64,000 nucleotides of DNA. Source: Paraconiothyrium sp. Pb-2020. Taxonomy: Eukaryota > Ascomycota > Dothideomycetes > Pleosporales > Didymosphaeriaceae. The stretch's first letter is position 1; each line of letters starts with the position of its first letter. Where the stretch lies: contig JAJUBI010000006.1 in the NCBI GenBank assembly GCA_022419385.1, positions 2,294,001 to 2,358,000 of the forward strand, in the 5' to 3' direction. Under the pieces are notes generated by a model. It searched no databases and had not been told where the DNA came from. It was given only the letters and a program-made list of their open reading frames with translations. Of the stretch, positions 45,757-55,882 are shown one piece after another. Both the position numbers and the translations under genes were made by a program.

Positions 45757-46207
45757 CTACCTCCGCTTAGTGAACTTCTTCGACTCTGCCTCATAGTCAG
45801 CATTGCCCTTAACCCCCTTCTCACCCTCCCAAAAACCTCTTCACTGTTCCCCCACTTACCAGCAGCGGTTCTCTTCTTCTTCGGGGGCGCCTTGCCCCTC
45901 GACCGTGCGACACCCAAATGCTCCAACCAATCTTCTTCCTGCTCATCCAGAATATTGAAGTTGGGGTACAACTTCCGCAATTGAGAGATTGCACCTATCC
46001 GTGGCGGGTAGTAGGATGCGACCGAGGGACCTTTGAGGCGCTGGTGGAGGATGCGGCTGCCGAGACGGAGGCGCTCTGGGTTGAAGGTTGTGGAGAAGAC
46101 CTTGCATTGGACCTATTACATGTCAGAGGAGCGATTCGGGACTACGAAGGAGTAACAACCTTCATCAGATCCAGCACGCGAGCGCGTGAGACGGGTGGGA
46201 CGGCCAT
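45757..46207 (-). CDS. RSM27: Mitochondrial small ribosomal subunit protein mS33
   Basis: Three exons, 46207-46160, 46112-45860 and 45785-45757, give 109 residues. The N terminus MAVPPVSRARVLDLMK joins VQCKVFSTTFNPERLRLG, then VASYYPPRIGAISQLRKLYP and NILDEQEEDWLEHL. The last exon supplies ESKKFTKRR after APPKKKRTAA, matching the basic tail of mS33. The product belongs to the 37S mitochondrial ribosomal subunit. The second intron (45786-45859) is longer than its neighbours' introns; without splicing, the frame runs on into a spurious tail. The gene is head to head with the RNase III gene, 169 bases apart. Confidence 0.92.
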
Positions 46208-46376
46208 TTTGGGGGTGAACAGTATCTCCTAGCGACGCGATGCGGAGAAGATCTCGGAGGTGGTGAACGGGAAGCTTGGCGTGGGCGCTTGGACCAGCAA
46301 CTTTTCTGGCGGGCGCCCGCATTCGAGTTGTCGCAATCCATATCAACCTCCCAAGCCGGTGTATCTGCGTCCTGCT
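46208..46376. promoter_or_regulatory. Short shared promoter, mS33 / RNase III
   Basis: Only 169 bases lie between the start codons of two divergent genes. Any promoter elements for both must sit here or overlap the leaders. The minus-strand side begins immediately after the mS33 ATG. I do not see a defined TATA element, so this is inferred from gene position. Confidence 0.5.
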
Positions 46377-48291
46377 ATGTCCGGGTTCGGCGCGCAGAAG
46401 CGTGGAGGTACGTTTAATCATATTCTCCACACCAAGCTTGATCGATTATGTCCACTTGCTCTACGATGCCTTGCTAATGCGTACTTCAGGCGGCTTCGAC
46501 CACTACAATAGCGGCCACTCTCAGAAGCATGCTCGCTCCGAGAATCTCACGGCTCCCCGCGGACCGAACAATGCCTATCAGTGCCAGACCAATGGCTACC
46601 CAATACCCCAAAGCGGCCTTATTAAGAGCAAAGACCGCAGGGGCGGCGAAACGGCGTACTTCGAGCATATCGACAGACTACCTGACCCTTCGAAATGCGA
46701 GCCGTGCAAGCTATCCAAACAAGAGGTGGACGCGGGCTTAATCACCCTTCTGGCGAAGATCGAAGCGGATGAGCTGACCCCAGACGGTGATAAGGAGATA
46801 CTGCGCTGTGCTGGGGAATTGCGACGACTGTTGTCCGCTCGAAGCAGCAGGGAGCATGCTAAACAGGCGAAAGTACTGGACAAGGCACGACCGATCGAGG
46901 GCAAATATGTTATGATTCCTACGTACATTGAGCAGAAGATGGAGGAGGCGAAATCCCTGCCACCATTGCCACCTATTCTCGAACCCTCGCTGCAGGAGCA
47001 AGTGTTCACCCACGCTTCCGTTTTCGAATCTAAAGTCAAGGCCAAGGGTATTACTTCCACCGACGATCTCACATACGAACGCCTCGAGTTCATCGGAGAT
47101 GCTTATCTTGAAGTGATGGCTACACGGCTGATCGCTCACCGCCTACCACATCTAGATATCCCGTCGCAAGCACACTTTCGCGAACAGTTGGTTAGGAACG
47201 ACACACTATCAAAGTTCTCCACTGGTTACGGTTTGCCCGATCGCCTGAAGCATGCATCACATCTCAAAAAAACAGGCAAAGTCTGGAACAAGATAACGGC
47301 GGATGTATTTGAAGCCTATGTCGCCGCAGTGGTACTCTCGGACCCGGTGGAGGGGTTCCTCACAGCTGAGAAATGGATGAACCAGCTCTGGGCCAAGCAA
47401 ATGATCGATTATCGTGAGCCCATCTTAGTGCAAAACGCGAATGCACAAGAGGAGCTCAGCAAGCTTATCCACATGAACCACATAAAGCTCAATTACGTTG
47501 ATGAGAAGGAGATGGAGATGACGAAGGATGGTGTACAGAGGTTCTTTCAGGGTGTCTATTTGACAGGCTGGGGCTACGAAAACGAGTGGCTTGGTAGCGG
47601 GGTGGGCAGGAACAAGTCGCAAGGCGCGGTCAACGCAGCGCAGGATGCTCTGACCAGAAATACCGATGCGTTACGAACGGCCATACAAAGGAAGCAAGAC
47701 TTTTTGGCAAATCAACAGAAAGAACGAGACCAGAGGAGAGCAGAGCTTCGCGGACGGGCGGACAGGGGTGACGAGGAAGCAATTACCGAGCTCAGACGTA
47801 TCCTCATCAACGATATTCGGATCAAGAAGAAACAAGCAAGCAAAGGCGATGCGGACGCGGCAGCCAAGCTAGGAGAGCTTGTCGCCGAAGAAGCACTTCT
47901 CGCAGATAGGTATGATCTGAAGGATGCTGATGAAGACAAGGCTCAAACTCAGAATGGCGTGGGACTGGGGAAGCCAGTCGAGACGAAGGTTGATACTCCT
48001 GCCGCAGACATCGCCAACAGAAACCCCGGCATGATACCGACAAAGACGCAAAAGAAAACTAAGGATTCGAAGCAGGAGGATCCGAAAGCAGCAAAAGAGG
48101 CTAAACAAAGCTCCGAGGACTTCCTTGCCAATATAATGGCAGGAGGAAAACCCGTGACAACGTCAGCGATGGAGACCCAAAAGAAAGGTAGCTCATGGTT
48201 GGCGAAAGAGCAAAAGAAAAAGGAGAAAGAAGGGAGGAAGAAGCAGGAGAAGATGGAAAAGAAGGAGAAGAAGAAGGAAAGTTCAGCATAG
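46377..48291 (+). CDS. Rnt1-like ribonuclease III
   Basis: Two exons, 46377-46407 (MSGFGAQKRG) and 46490-48291, with an 82-nt intron; product 610 residues. The RNase III domain is near residues 200-340, with YERLEFIGDAYLEVMATRLI (signature ERLEFxGD) and KITADVFEAYVAAV (second metal-binding helix with conserved D and E). Both catalytic elements are intact. A double-stranded RNA-binding domain follows (NAQEELSKLIHMNHIKLNYV through VGRNKSQGAVNAAQDALTRN). The C-terminal ~170 residues are a Lys/Glu-rich charged tail of likely coiled coil. Rnt1-type enzymes cleave stem-loops in pre-rRNA and small RNA precursors in the nucleus. The frame is also open upstream across the intron; I prefer the spliced start because it gives a short, clean N terminus. 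Dicer is excluded by the single RNase III domain and lack of a helicase. Confidence 0.88.
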
Positions 48292-48665
48292 CAGCGTCAA
48301 TTCTCGGCGTTCGTTCGTTCTCCGTGGAAAATGGAACACTGATACCTGACGCGTTGGCGAATTTCATCCGCACGCCAGTTTCTACGTACGACTAGCATAG
48401 ATAACTAGTCATATGGTGTACCAGCTCAATAGGCACCACTTCAAAAACAGCAAGTTTGAATCGACTCCAAGATTCCGTATAGGGATTAACGTACCCCGCT
48501 TGTGTACCCTTGCGGGTTCCACCTTGTTCTGGACCTCGGCCCTTCGAAGCTCTACTTAGCTCGAATCCCCCAACGCAGCATATTCCGAACTGTATCTTAG
48601 GTCATGCATCAATAACGTTCCTGGCAATTGTATATTGGTTTCCATAATTCCCTGATTCCTCAAAC
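48292..48665. other. Intergenic, tandem gene spacer
   Basis: These 374 bases separate the RNase III stop from the acyl-CoA synthetase start. No RNA gene or repeat was seen. Confidence 0.5.
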
Positions 48666-50612
48666 ATGGCAACCGCAGCTGCAGCATCCCTTGCCGGCAT
48701 CTCGGCGTTCGCAGCGTATCTTGACGCGAAGTACCACATCGCACAGGATTTACGCATCAAACGGAGAGTGGGACAAGCAGCGAAGTACTATGCAGCTCTT
48801 GGTACCTTTGCCATAAGTCGAGGCCCAATGTTACTATCCACTGATACTTTCCTAGTGAGGCAGAATCGCCTGTCAGTCTGGTACGCTTTCACCCCCCACG
48901 TGACCAAACAATCGAATGAGATGTGTATATGGTCGCGAACCGGGACCTACACGTGGCAGCAAGTACACGACCGAGCTATCCAGTGGGCGCAATTCTTTCT
49001 GTCCAAAGGTGTAAAATCTGGTGATTTAGTGGGAGTCTACCTAGTGAACAGCCTAGATTTCCCCATTGTCTGGCTGGGCCTGTTGTGCATCGGGTGCGCG
49101 CCTGCGTTGCTGAATTACAACCTAAAAGGCGACGCTCTGGTGCACTGTGTTCGAATTAGCGGTGCAAAACTTTTGCTCGTGGACAGCGACGGGGAGGTGT
49201 ACGCAAGGTTTCTAGAGGTAGGTCGGAAGCTACAGGAAGAACTACAAGTCGAAGGCGTAGCTATAACAGACCAATTCCTGGTCGATTTATATCGTACAAG
49301 GGTGGAGGTACCAGACGATACGTATCGAGAAAGTGTGAAGGGAACGACCCCAACGTGCCTCCTCTACACCTCCGGCACAACTGGTCTCCCCAAAGCAGCA
49401 CCGTTTCTCACGTCACGCTATCACGAGCGCGGCAACCCATCGAATCCGCCCTTCGGTCAAACAACCGCAGACCGCTGGTATTGCAGCATGCCTCTCTTCC
49501 ATGGCACAGGCGGGCTGTCCATAATGTCCGCGCTCACTTTGGGCATCAGCGTAGCCGTCGGCCGGAAATTCAGCGTAAGCACGCACTGGGACGACATCCA
49601 TGACTCGCAAGCGACAGTCTTCGTATATGTGGGCGAGGCAGCACGGTACCTACTGAATGCTCCCCCTCATCCGCTCGAGCGAAATCATCCGCGACTGAAG
49701 GCAATGTATGGCAATGGCATGCGGCCTGACGTCTGGAGCCGCTTCAAAACACGCTTCGACGTCCCCGAAGTAATCGAGTTTTTCAATTCCACAGAAGGCG
49801 TCCTAGGCATGGTGAACTGGTCGCTGAACCCCTACACTCAGGATTGCGTTGGGCGGCACGGAGCACTTCTGCGCTATGCTCTGCGCGATGTATACGTCCC
49901 CGTCCCCGTTGACCCAGAGTCTGGTTCTGTCTTACGCGATCCTAAAACTGGCTTCGTCCACCGCAACTCGTATGACGAGGGCGGCGAGATTCTGGTCAAA
50001 GTCCCGTCTGAGTCCGCATTCGCAGGCTACGTCGGCAACCCTGCCGCCAATGCGAAGAAATTCGAGCGCGATGTGCTGATCGAAGGAGATCTATATTACC
50101 GCAGCGGCGATTCGCTACGCCGTGATGGCGATGGGAGGTGGTTCTTCCTCGATAGGCTAGGCGATACGTTCCGTTGGAAATCAGAAAATGTGTCTACGGC
50201 ACAGGTCGCCGAGGTTTTGGGGAAGTATCCCGGTGTTGCAGAAGCAACGGTGTACGGCGTTACTGTGCCTAATCACGATGGGCGGGCGGGGTGCGCTGCA
50301 CTTCTTCTCAGTGATGGTATGTCTATAGATAAGTTTGATTGGACGGCGTTTTTAGCGTATGCGAGGGAGAAGCTGGTGAAAGAGGCGGTGCCGGTATTTG
50401 TGAGAGTTGTGGCGCAGAGTAGTAGGACGGATAACGAGAAACAGAATAAGGGACCGTTGAAGGCGGAAGGGATTGATCTGGTGGCATTTGGGGAGAAAGT
50501 GGTGGGTGGAGAGGGGGATGTATTGATGTGGATGGGGGGCGGCAAGGGAACATATGAGCGGTTCGGGGTGGAGGAGTTAGAGATGATAAGAGGGGGGAGG
50601 GCGAGGTTGTAG
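48666..50612 (+). CDS. FAT1-like very-long-chain acyl-CoA synthetase / fatty acid transporter
   Basis: Single-exon frame of 648 residues, close to yeast Fat1 (669). The ANL adenylate-forming domain includes LLYTSGTTGLPKA (residues 232-244, ATP-binding P-loop) and the FATP-type second block LEGDLYYRSGDSLRRDG followed by DRLGDTFRWKSENVST. The latter RxGDTxRWKxENV form is specific to the FATP/Fat1 branch and not to ordinary long-chain ligases. A hydrophobic N terminus (ATAAAASLAGISAFAAYL) and LLCIGCAPALL could anchor it to ER, peroxisome or plasma membrane. It activates very-long-chain fatty acids to CoA esters and couples this to uptake. In the codon start context, ATG at 48666 follows CAAAC. 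Key residues are intact. Confidence 0.92.
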   Translation: MATAAAASLAGISAFAAYLDAKYHIAQDLRIKRRVGQAAKYYAALGTFAISRGPMLLSTDTFLVRQNRLSVWYAFTPHVTKQSNEMCIWSRTGTYTWQQVHDRAIQWAQFFLSKGVKSGDLVGVYLVNSLDFPIVWLGLLCIGCAPALLNYNLKGDALVHCVRISGAKLLLVDSDGEVYARFLEVGRKLQEELQVEGVAITDQFLVDLYRTRVEVPDDTYRESVKGTTPTCLLYTSGTTGLPKAAPFLTSRYHERGNPSNPPFGQTTADRWYCSMPLFHGTGGLSIMSALTLGISVAVGRKFSVSTHWDDIHDSQATVFVYVGEAARYLLNAPPHPLERNHPRLKAMYGNGMRPDVWSRFKTRFDVPEVIEFFNSTEGVLGMVNWSLNPYTQDCVGRHGALLRYALRDVYVPVPVDPESGSVLRDPKTGFVHRNSYDEGGEILVKVPSESAFAGYVGNPAANAKKFERDVLIEGDLYYRSGDSLRRDGDGRWFFLDRLGDTFRWKSENVSTAQVAEVLGKYPGVAEATVYGVTVPNHDGRAGCAALLLSDGMSIDKFDWTAFLAYAREKLVKEAVPVFVRVVAQSSRTDNEKQNKGPLKAEGIDLVAFGEKVVGGEGDVLMWMGGGKGTYERFGVEELEMIRGGRARL

Positions 50613-51105
50613 TACGAATTATTTCCCAAGTACACAATCGCATGGAGTATGATATGGTTTTTGCGACGAGGCGACATTTGTATCTGGACAATACATGCAT
50701 AAATTATGGACTGTTACACTCGCTCATAATGCATTTTCGTCGGCCTTTAGCCCCTGAGCAAAAAGCAGAGACTAAAGACATATATGCAGGGGGTTCTGAC
50801 AACGACTGTGTCGCTGATCGATCAGGTTTCTGCATTAGGGGTTGCGCTTGTGATGATACACTGGAAGCTAGTTCGGCGTGCGACATGCTTCAGTCAGTAT
50901 TGAGGAAGCGGAAACGGACATGTAGCGAGAGGTGTGCGCCCGCGATTCTGTTATACGCAAGCAAGACTAGGTGCAATTTTTCTGACAGCGCTTAGCGATG
51001 CTGCGGCTTGCAGCAAAAGTACGTATAGCCGTCTACAGCGGGTTACCGTAGCATTATCATGTAGCTCCTCTCACTGATTGATCGAGTAGTGACCAGGCAC
51101 AGACC
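50613..51105. other. Convergent intergenic region, no supported gene
   Basis: This is the 3' flank of the acyl-CoA synthetase and of the deaminase-domain gene. Short frames only. Confidence 0.45.
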
Positions 51106-52993
51106 TCAGATTCCGAACTGTGCCCGTAATTTCTCGAAAAGCGCGCGCAAGTCATGAACCTGCCCGTTGTGAGCTGATGAATCCCTCGCTTCTCGTTTGG
51201 CAATGTCTGCTGGGCAATTTTCGGTTCCTGGAGACGCTCCATTGCTTGAGTAGGGGCCTTTGAGTACTTCACATCTGGTAAACTCCGAAGATGCCCTATC
51301 AACAAAGCCTGCCTCGTTTTGGGATTCCATCCCGACCCCTCGCGGACAAGTGTCTGGCTCTGAGCTCACAGTGAACAAGGATAATCGGTCAATGTCTACT
51401 CGACTCGTCATCGGGTGATCTCTAGGCTTTTTCAGACAATAGTCCTCTCGCAGCCTGACCATTGCACTGTGCATGAGCCTGAGAGTTTGTCGAAATCGTT
51501 CTAACTGAGTGGCTGTGTACTCAGACAGATCAGGCACTGTCCATTGGTCGTACAGTCTGCCATGTGTAGCAGGTGCTTTGGGTCCTCGGTAACAGTTTAA
51601 AAAGAGAAAACAGAGAAAGCAAGCGCTCTTCGAAGCGCCTATGATCCGAGGCTTAGGTGAGAATTTCGCTTGCGTGGACGAAGAACTAAGATCTGCTCTT
51701 GCTTCTTGCTGTGCCAGATGTGTAATGAGTTGAACTTCTGCATGCACATAGCATGGCATTGGACGACCCTGTATAGACGGTTCCTTGGTCACGGATACGT
51801 ATGGTCGCACGCCTTCAATCTCGAGAGTGACTGACGGGAGAGTCTGAGGTCTTCCTCGAGAGATATGACCGTGGATTCTGAACAGCGACCTTGCAATACG
51901 CCAATAAACACCGATCTTGTCCACTTCTCCAACATATTTACTTTTCAACCAGATTCGTGCATCAAGACCGCTTTCGACAAGTAGATGCTTGAACGACAAT
52001 TTTCCACCCTCTGTGGTTACATTGAAACATTCCTTCGAAATGTCCTCCAGCTGTCGCAACACATTGTCAGAGCCATGCTCTATCTCTTCGACACTCAAGA
52101 TTTCAAGCAGGTCCAACAACTTCACGTTCAGAGCGAGCCCGCGTCTTACAAATTCATGACCCCGCTTGGTCAGTCGTTGAGAGCTGCCTTTTGTATGCGA
52201 CTTAAGCATTCGCGAGAACGCTCGAAATAGTTTATCATCCGGGTTGGTCCTCGTTCTACCCTTTTCCCGGAAAATGGGCGGATGTCCGACTGCTTTCCGG
52301 ATGCGTTGATAAATGCGGAGTCTGTTGAGCCGAACAATCTTGGTAAAGAGTTTGTCCAGCGTGTCGGCTTCAGATGTGTAGTCTGACAGGCAAGCCCATA
52401 TGTCTGTCAAGCTGTCTTTCAACTCTACACTGACGCCCTCATTCGCTGCTAGCCAAAGCTTTAGGCCTGCGAGATGACCGCTAGCATCTGCGCGTTCCTC
52501 TATGCAAGCTGCTGTAACGCTGAAGACGGCCTCTCTAGACGCTGCGATTAGCGCAAAGTCGTTGGCTAGTCGATGTTCGATTTCTTCCGACAAGATGTAA
52601 TTCTCCTGGCGCTCAGGCTGTGGCTGGGGTACATGGATGTAGTCGTTGATGTGGGGTGCTTCGGGGAGTGGTGGGAGGCCAATGTCTGCATCCCAGGGAC
52701 ACTCGCCTGTGGTAAGGGCTAAGTCGACAGCTGCTTGCCGGAAGGTTGTCTCGTCCCGCACCGATGTCCATATCGAATGATCCGAAGGCGCAGTGCTGAT
52801 CTCTTGACGGACTATGACTGTCATAGCTTCGGCTTGCATGGTGGTGAATCCCTCTTCTGCCATCTCGAGCATATATTCGGCCTGGACACCGACGACTAAT
52901 GCCTCAATGGGGAGCCTGCTCGCTGTTTCTACGAGGAATCCATGCTCGGGGGTCTTTGTGTGGGGGAGGCTTGCAGTACCTTCGGCGGAAGGA
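51106..52993 (-). CDS. OTT_1508-type deaminase-domain protein
   Basis: The frame from ATG at 52872 gives 588 residues, but it stays open upstream to about 52993 with protein-like sequence (TPEHGFLVETASRLPIEALVV). The real start probably lies in an unresolved upstream exon. The N-terminal ~350 residues are helical with no known motif. Near residues 377-422 sits a cytidine-deaminase-like zinc site: HAEVQLITHL (H377, E379), then IGASKSACFLC (C419, C422) and THGRLYDQW. This H-A-E ... S-K-x-x-C-x-x-C order matches the fungal branch of the OTT_1508-like nucleic-acid/nucleotide deaminase fold first described from bacterial polymorphic proteins. The substrate is unknown. The C-terminal ~130 residues are low-complexity and probably disordered. 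The deaminase identification rests on motifs alone. Confidence 0.75.
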
Positions 52994-53345
52994 ACTTTTC
53001 CCCGTTACATTTGTCGCTAGCCAATAAACCCTAACGTACAGCGACAGCGGATTCGGGGCTGGGTACTGCACGCGAACATAAGTTCATGGTACCCCCTGGA
53101 TAGCGTACAGCACACAGCCAGTATTCATCGGTTTTCGCAACGGCGATCTGAGGACGGAGGTTCGTCGTGTACCTGAGTTAGATGTGTAATGACCTCATGC
53201 CGCCTACGGGTAATCCCTGCAAGCCTGCAAGTTACCCCACGGCGGGGCACTCGCACTGGACCCTTAGAAAAAAAAATCGACTACACGAAGGTACACAAAA
53301 GTGATACCATACTGCCAACCTTCCGTTCCTTTTGCGAATTACAAC

Positions 53346-54706
53346 ATGACCGACAAACTCCGCGTTCTCCTCGTCGGCAACGGCGGCCGCGAGCATGCCA
53401 TAGCCTGGAAACTCTCTCATTCCCCTCGCATCGAGCACATCTTCGTCGTCCCCGGTAACGGCGGCACCGCATCCTCCGCCAAAACCACAAACGTCCCATC
53501 AATCAAGCAAGAAGACTTCCCTGCCCTCGTCCAATTTGCAAAAGAAAAGAACATCAACCTCCTCGTTCCTGGCCCTGAGGCCCCACTCGTCGCTGGTATC
53601 GTGGACTACTTCGAGAAGCATGGCGACAAGAGCGTGCGGTTCTTTGGGCCGAGTGAGGCTGCAGCGAGAATGGAGGGGAGCAAGACGTTCAGCAAGGACT
53701 TTATGAAGAGGAATAACATTCCCACCGCGGCGTACGAGAACTTCAGTGACTATGAAAAGGCGAAGGCGTACTTGGACTCGATATCGCACAACGTGGTAAT
53801 CAAGGCATCAGGTCTCGCAGCAGGCAAGGGCGTTATAATCCCACAGACTACAGAGGAAGCGCATGCCGCGCTCAAAGATATTATGCTAGACAGGGAATTC
53901 GGCACTGCGGGCGACGAGGTCGTTATCGAGGAGTTCCTCGAGGGCGATGAGTTGTCTATTCTTACTTTCTCGGATGGCTCAACAATCAAGTCACTACCAC
54001 CTGCGCAGGACCACAAGAGAATTGGAGATGGTGACACGGGGCCTAACACCGGTGGCATGGGCACATACGCACCCACACGCATCGCACCGCCCGAGGTCAT
54101 CGACGCCGTACACAAGGATATACTACAACCAACCGTCGATGGCATGAAGAAGGAGGGGTTCACCTTCAAGGGCGTGCTGTTCACCGGTCTGATGATGACG
54201 GAGAAGGGCCCGAAGGTGCTAGAATATAATGTCCGGTTTGGAGACCCAGAGACGCAGAGTTTGCTGGCTCTAATGGAGAGCGATATTGCGGAGGTCATGG
54301 TTGCTTGTGCAGAGGGAAGGTTGTCAGAGGTGGACGTTAAGGTTGGAGATAGGTCTGCCGCTACGGTAGTGGTGGCTGCGGGTGGGTATCCGGGACATTA
54401 TGCGAAGGGGACGGTTATGACGCTGGATCAGGTACCGGAAGGTATGTACCCTCCTTTTCCAACCATGTAACGTTTTTTCTTTTGAGGAATTGCTATTAAC
54501 ATCGCACAGATGTCGTACTTTTCCATGCCGGAACCTCACTCACGGACGGTACACTCAAGACTGCAGGCGGTCGTGTCATTGCTTCCACAGCGACAGCAGC
54601 GACCTTGGAAGAGGCTGTTGCAAAAGCATACAGAGGCGTCGATTGCATACATTTTGATGGCATGCAATACCGGAAAGATATTGCCGGTCGGGCGCTGAGG
54701 AAGTAG
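53346..54706 (+). CDS. Phosphoribosylamine-glycine ligase (GAR synthetase), single domain
   Basis: Two exons, 53346-54441 and 54510-54706, with a 68-nt intron; product 430 residues. The family motifs are in order: LLVGNGGREHAIAWKL (residues 7-22), PGNGGTAS, LLVPGPEAPLVAGI, FFGPSEAAARMEGSK, VIKASGLAAGKGV (ATP-grasp), GPNTGGMGTYAP and EYNVRFGDPETQ, then AGTSLTDGTLKTAGGRVI in exon 2. It makes glycinamide ribonucleotide in step two of purine synthesis. In budding yeast this activity is fused to AIR synthetase (Ade5,7, about 800 residues). Here the protein ends after the GARS fold (LRK stop) with no PurM part and none in the next 1.1 kb. Start MTDKLRVLL is chosen; an upstream in-frame ATG at 53301 is less likely. 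Confidence 0.93.
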
Positions 54707-55882
54707 AGAAACAATCACAACGCGGAATTGCGTAGACGAAATATGGTGTCACGGTCAATTCACATCTAATCAATCAGACTTCAATCTGAGTGTTTCGATG
54801 CTCAGCACCCTCACCATTAGCATCACCGCACGCAGCGCTCTATCGGCGAGCCTTGCTCGGAACCTTTACGAAGTTGTGCCTTTCAAGACCGGTAAAGCCG
54901 GTCGATCGATTGCAGCACCCCATGAAATCCTCTATGAAGTTTGGCCATCAACGCTGCAATTCATGGCGCCGATTAAATTGGAGTGGTCAAAAGTAAGACT
55001 AAATTAGGTAACATTTTACCTCTCATGTCTTTGCGCACAGTTGGAGCCTTGATTGGCGGCACTACAGACAAACTGAAGAAAATTCTCTTGATTGACCATA
55101 ACTGATCATGAGATTTAGAAGCCGTTGATGATCAATGCGCAACGCTGTAGGCTCCCTCACGCAGTGGGCGGTCTCCACCGGACTGCAATCTCCAGCGTCA
55201 ATGATAATTATGAGTGTGCATGCGACCGGTGAGGCCTTTCCTGGGTGTCAGTATGTGACAAGAGTGTTATACGGCAGTGATAAGAGCCGATAAGATTATA
55301 GTGTAACATATCTTACTCTCTCTTAGCACCCGAAAGGCACATCGGGCGCTCGTTCGGAAAGAGCACCAGGTCCAAGGCTAGGATCACAACCTTGGATGTC
55401 GGAGCTTGCTTGCGCTCTAGCGGAGGCGAGATGTCATGAAGGATATAGCTGTGAAGCCGGATTTTGTCGTCGAACAATCCACCATAGGCAATGGCGAGCA
55501 TCGTGGGCATAATTTGAGTTGAAAAAGGTTTAAATGCATTGCTGGTAATTCCAAAAGAGAAAGAAGCGCCAGATTGTATGAGGGAAGGGGTACTGAAGCA
55601 AAGAAAACTGCAAGATTTGGATGTGGCTAAGCACATTAAGCCCACTCATTCAAAATAATCCTATGACGCATAATGAACCATTGGAGAACTGCAGAGTGAC
55701 CGTAGGGTTGGCAACGCCCCAAAGTATGGCACGTCTACTAAAGGCGCATTTCTGAGCGCATCCCCTCTGAGCCAAACAATCTTGTTCGCTTCCGTGATCC
55801 TTCGTTGGGTGTGCCATGATGTCGTGTAGCGTACCATTAGTCCAAGACGCGGTCCTGAGCTTTCGACCCGGCGCTAAGATAG
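54707..55882. other. Intergenic, no supported gene
   Basis: A 69-codon plus-strand frame (from 54798, MLSTLTISITARSAL) and a 110-codon minus-strand frame (55645-55313) have no motif and are not called. The frames in the first 300 bases do not resemble AIR synthetase. Confidence 0.45.

Noticed and set aside
46276..46376. Longer N terminus for the RNase III gene starting MAWALGPATF
   Set aside because: It requires reading through the leader and intron; the short spliced start MSGFGAQKRG has proper splice sites and a tidier N terminus.
54790..55007. 69-codon plus-strand frame after GAR synthetase
   Set aside because: Considered as a remnant of an AIR synthetase half, but it shows none of that family's motifs.
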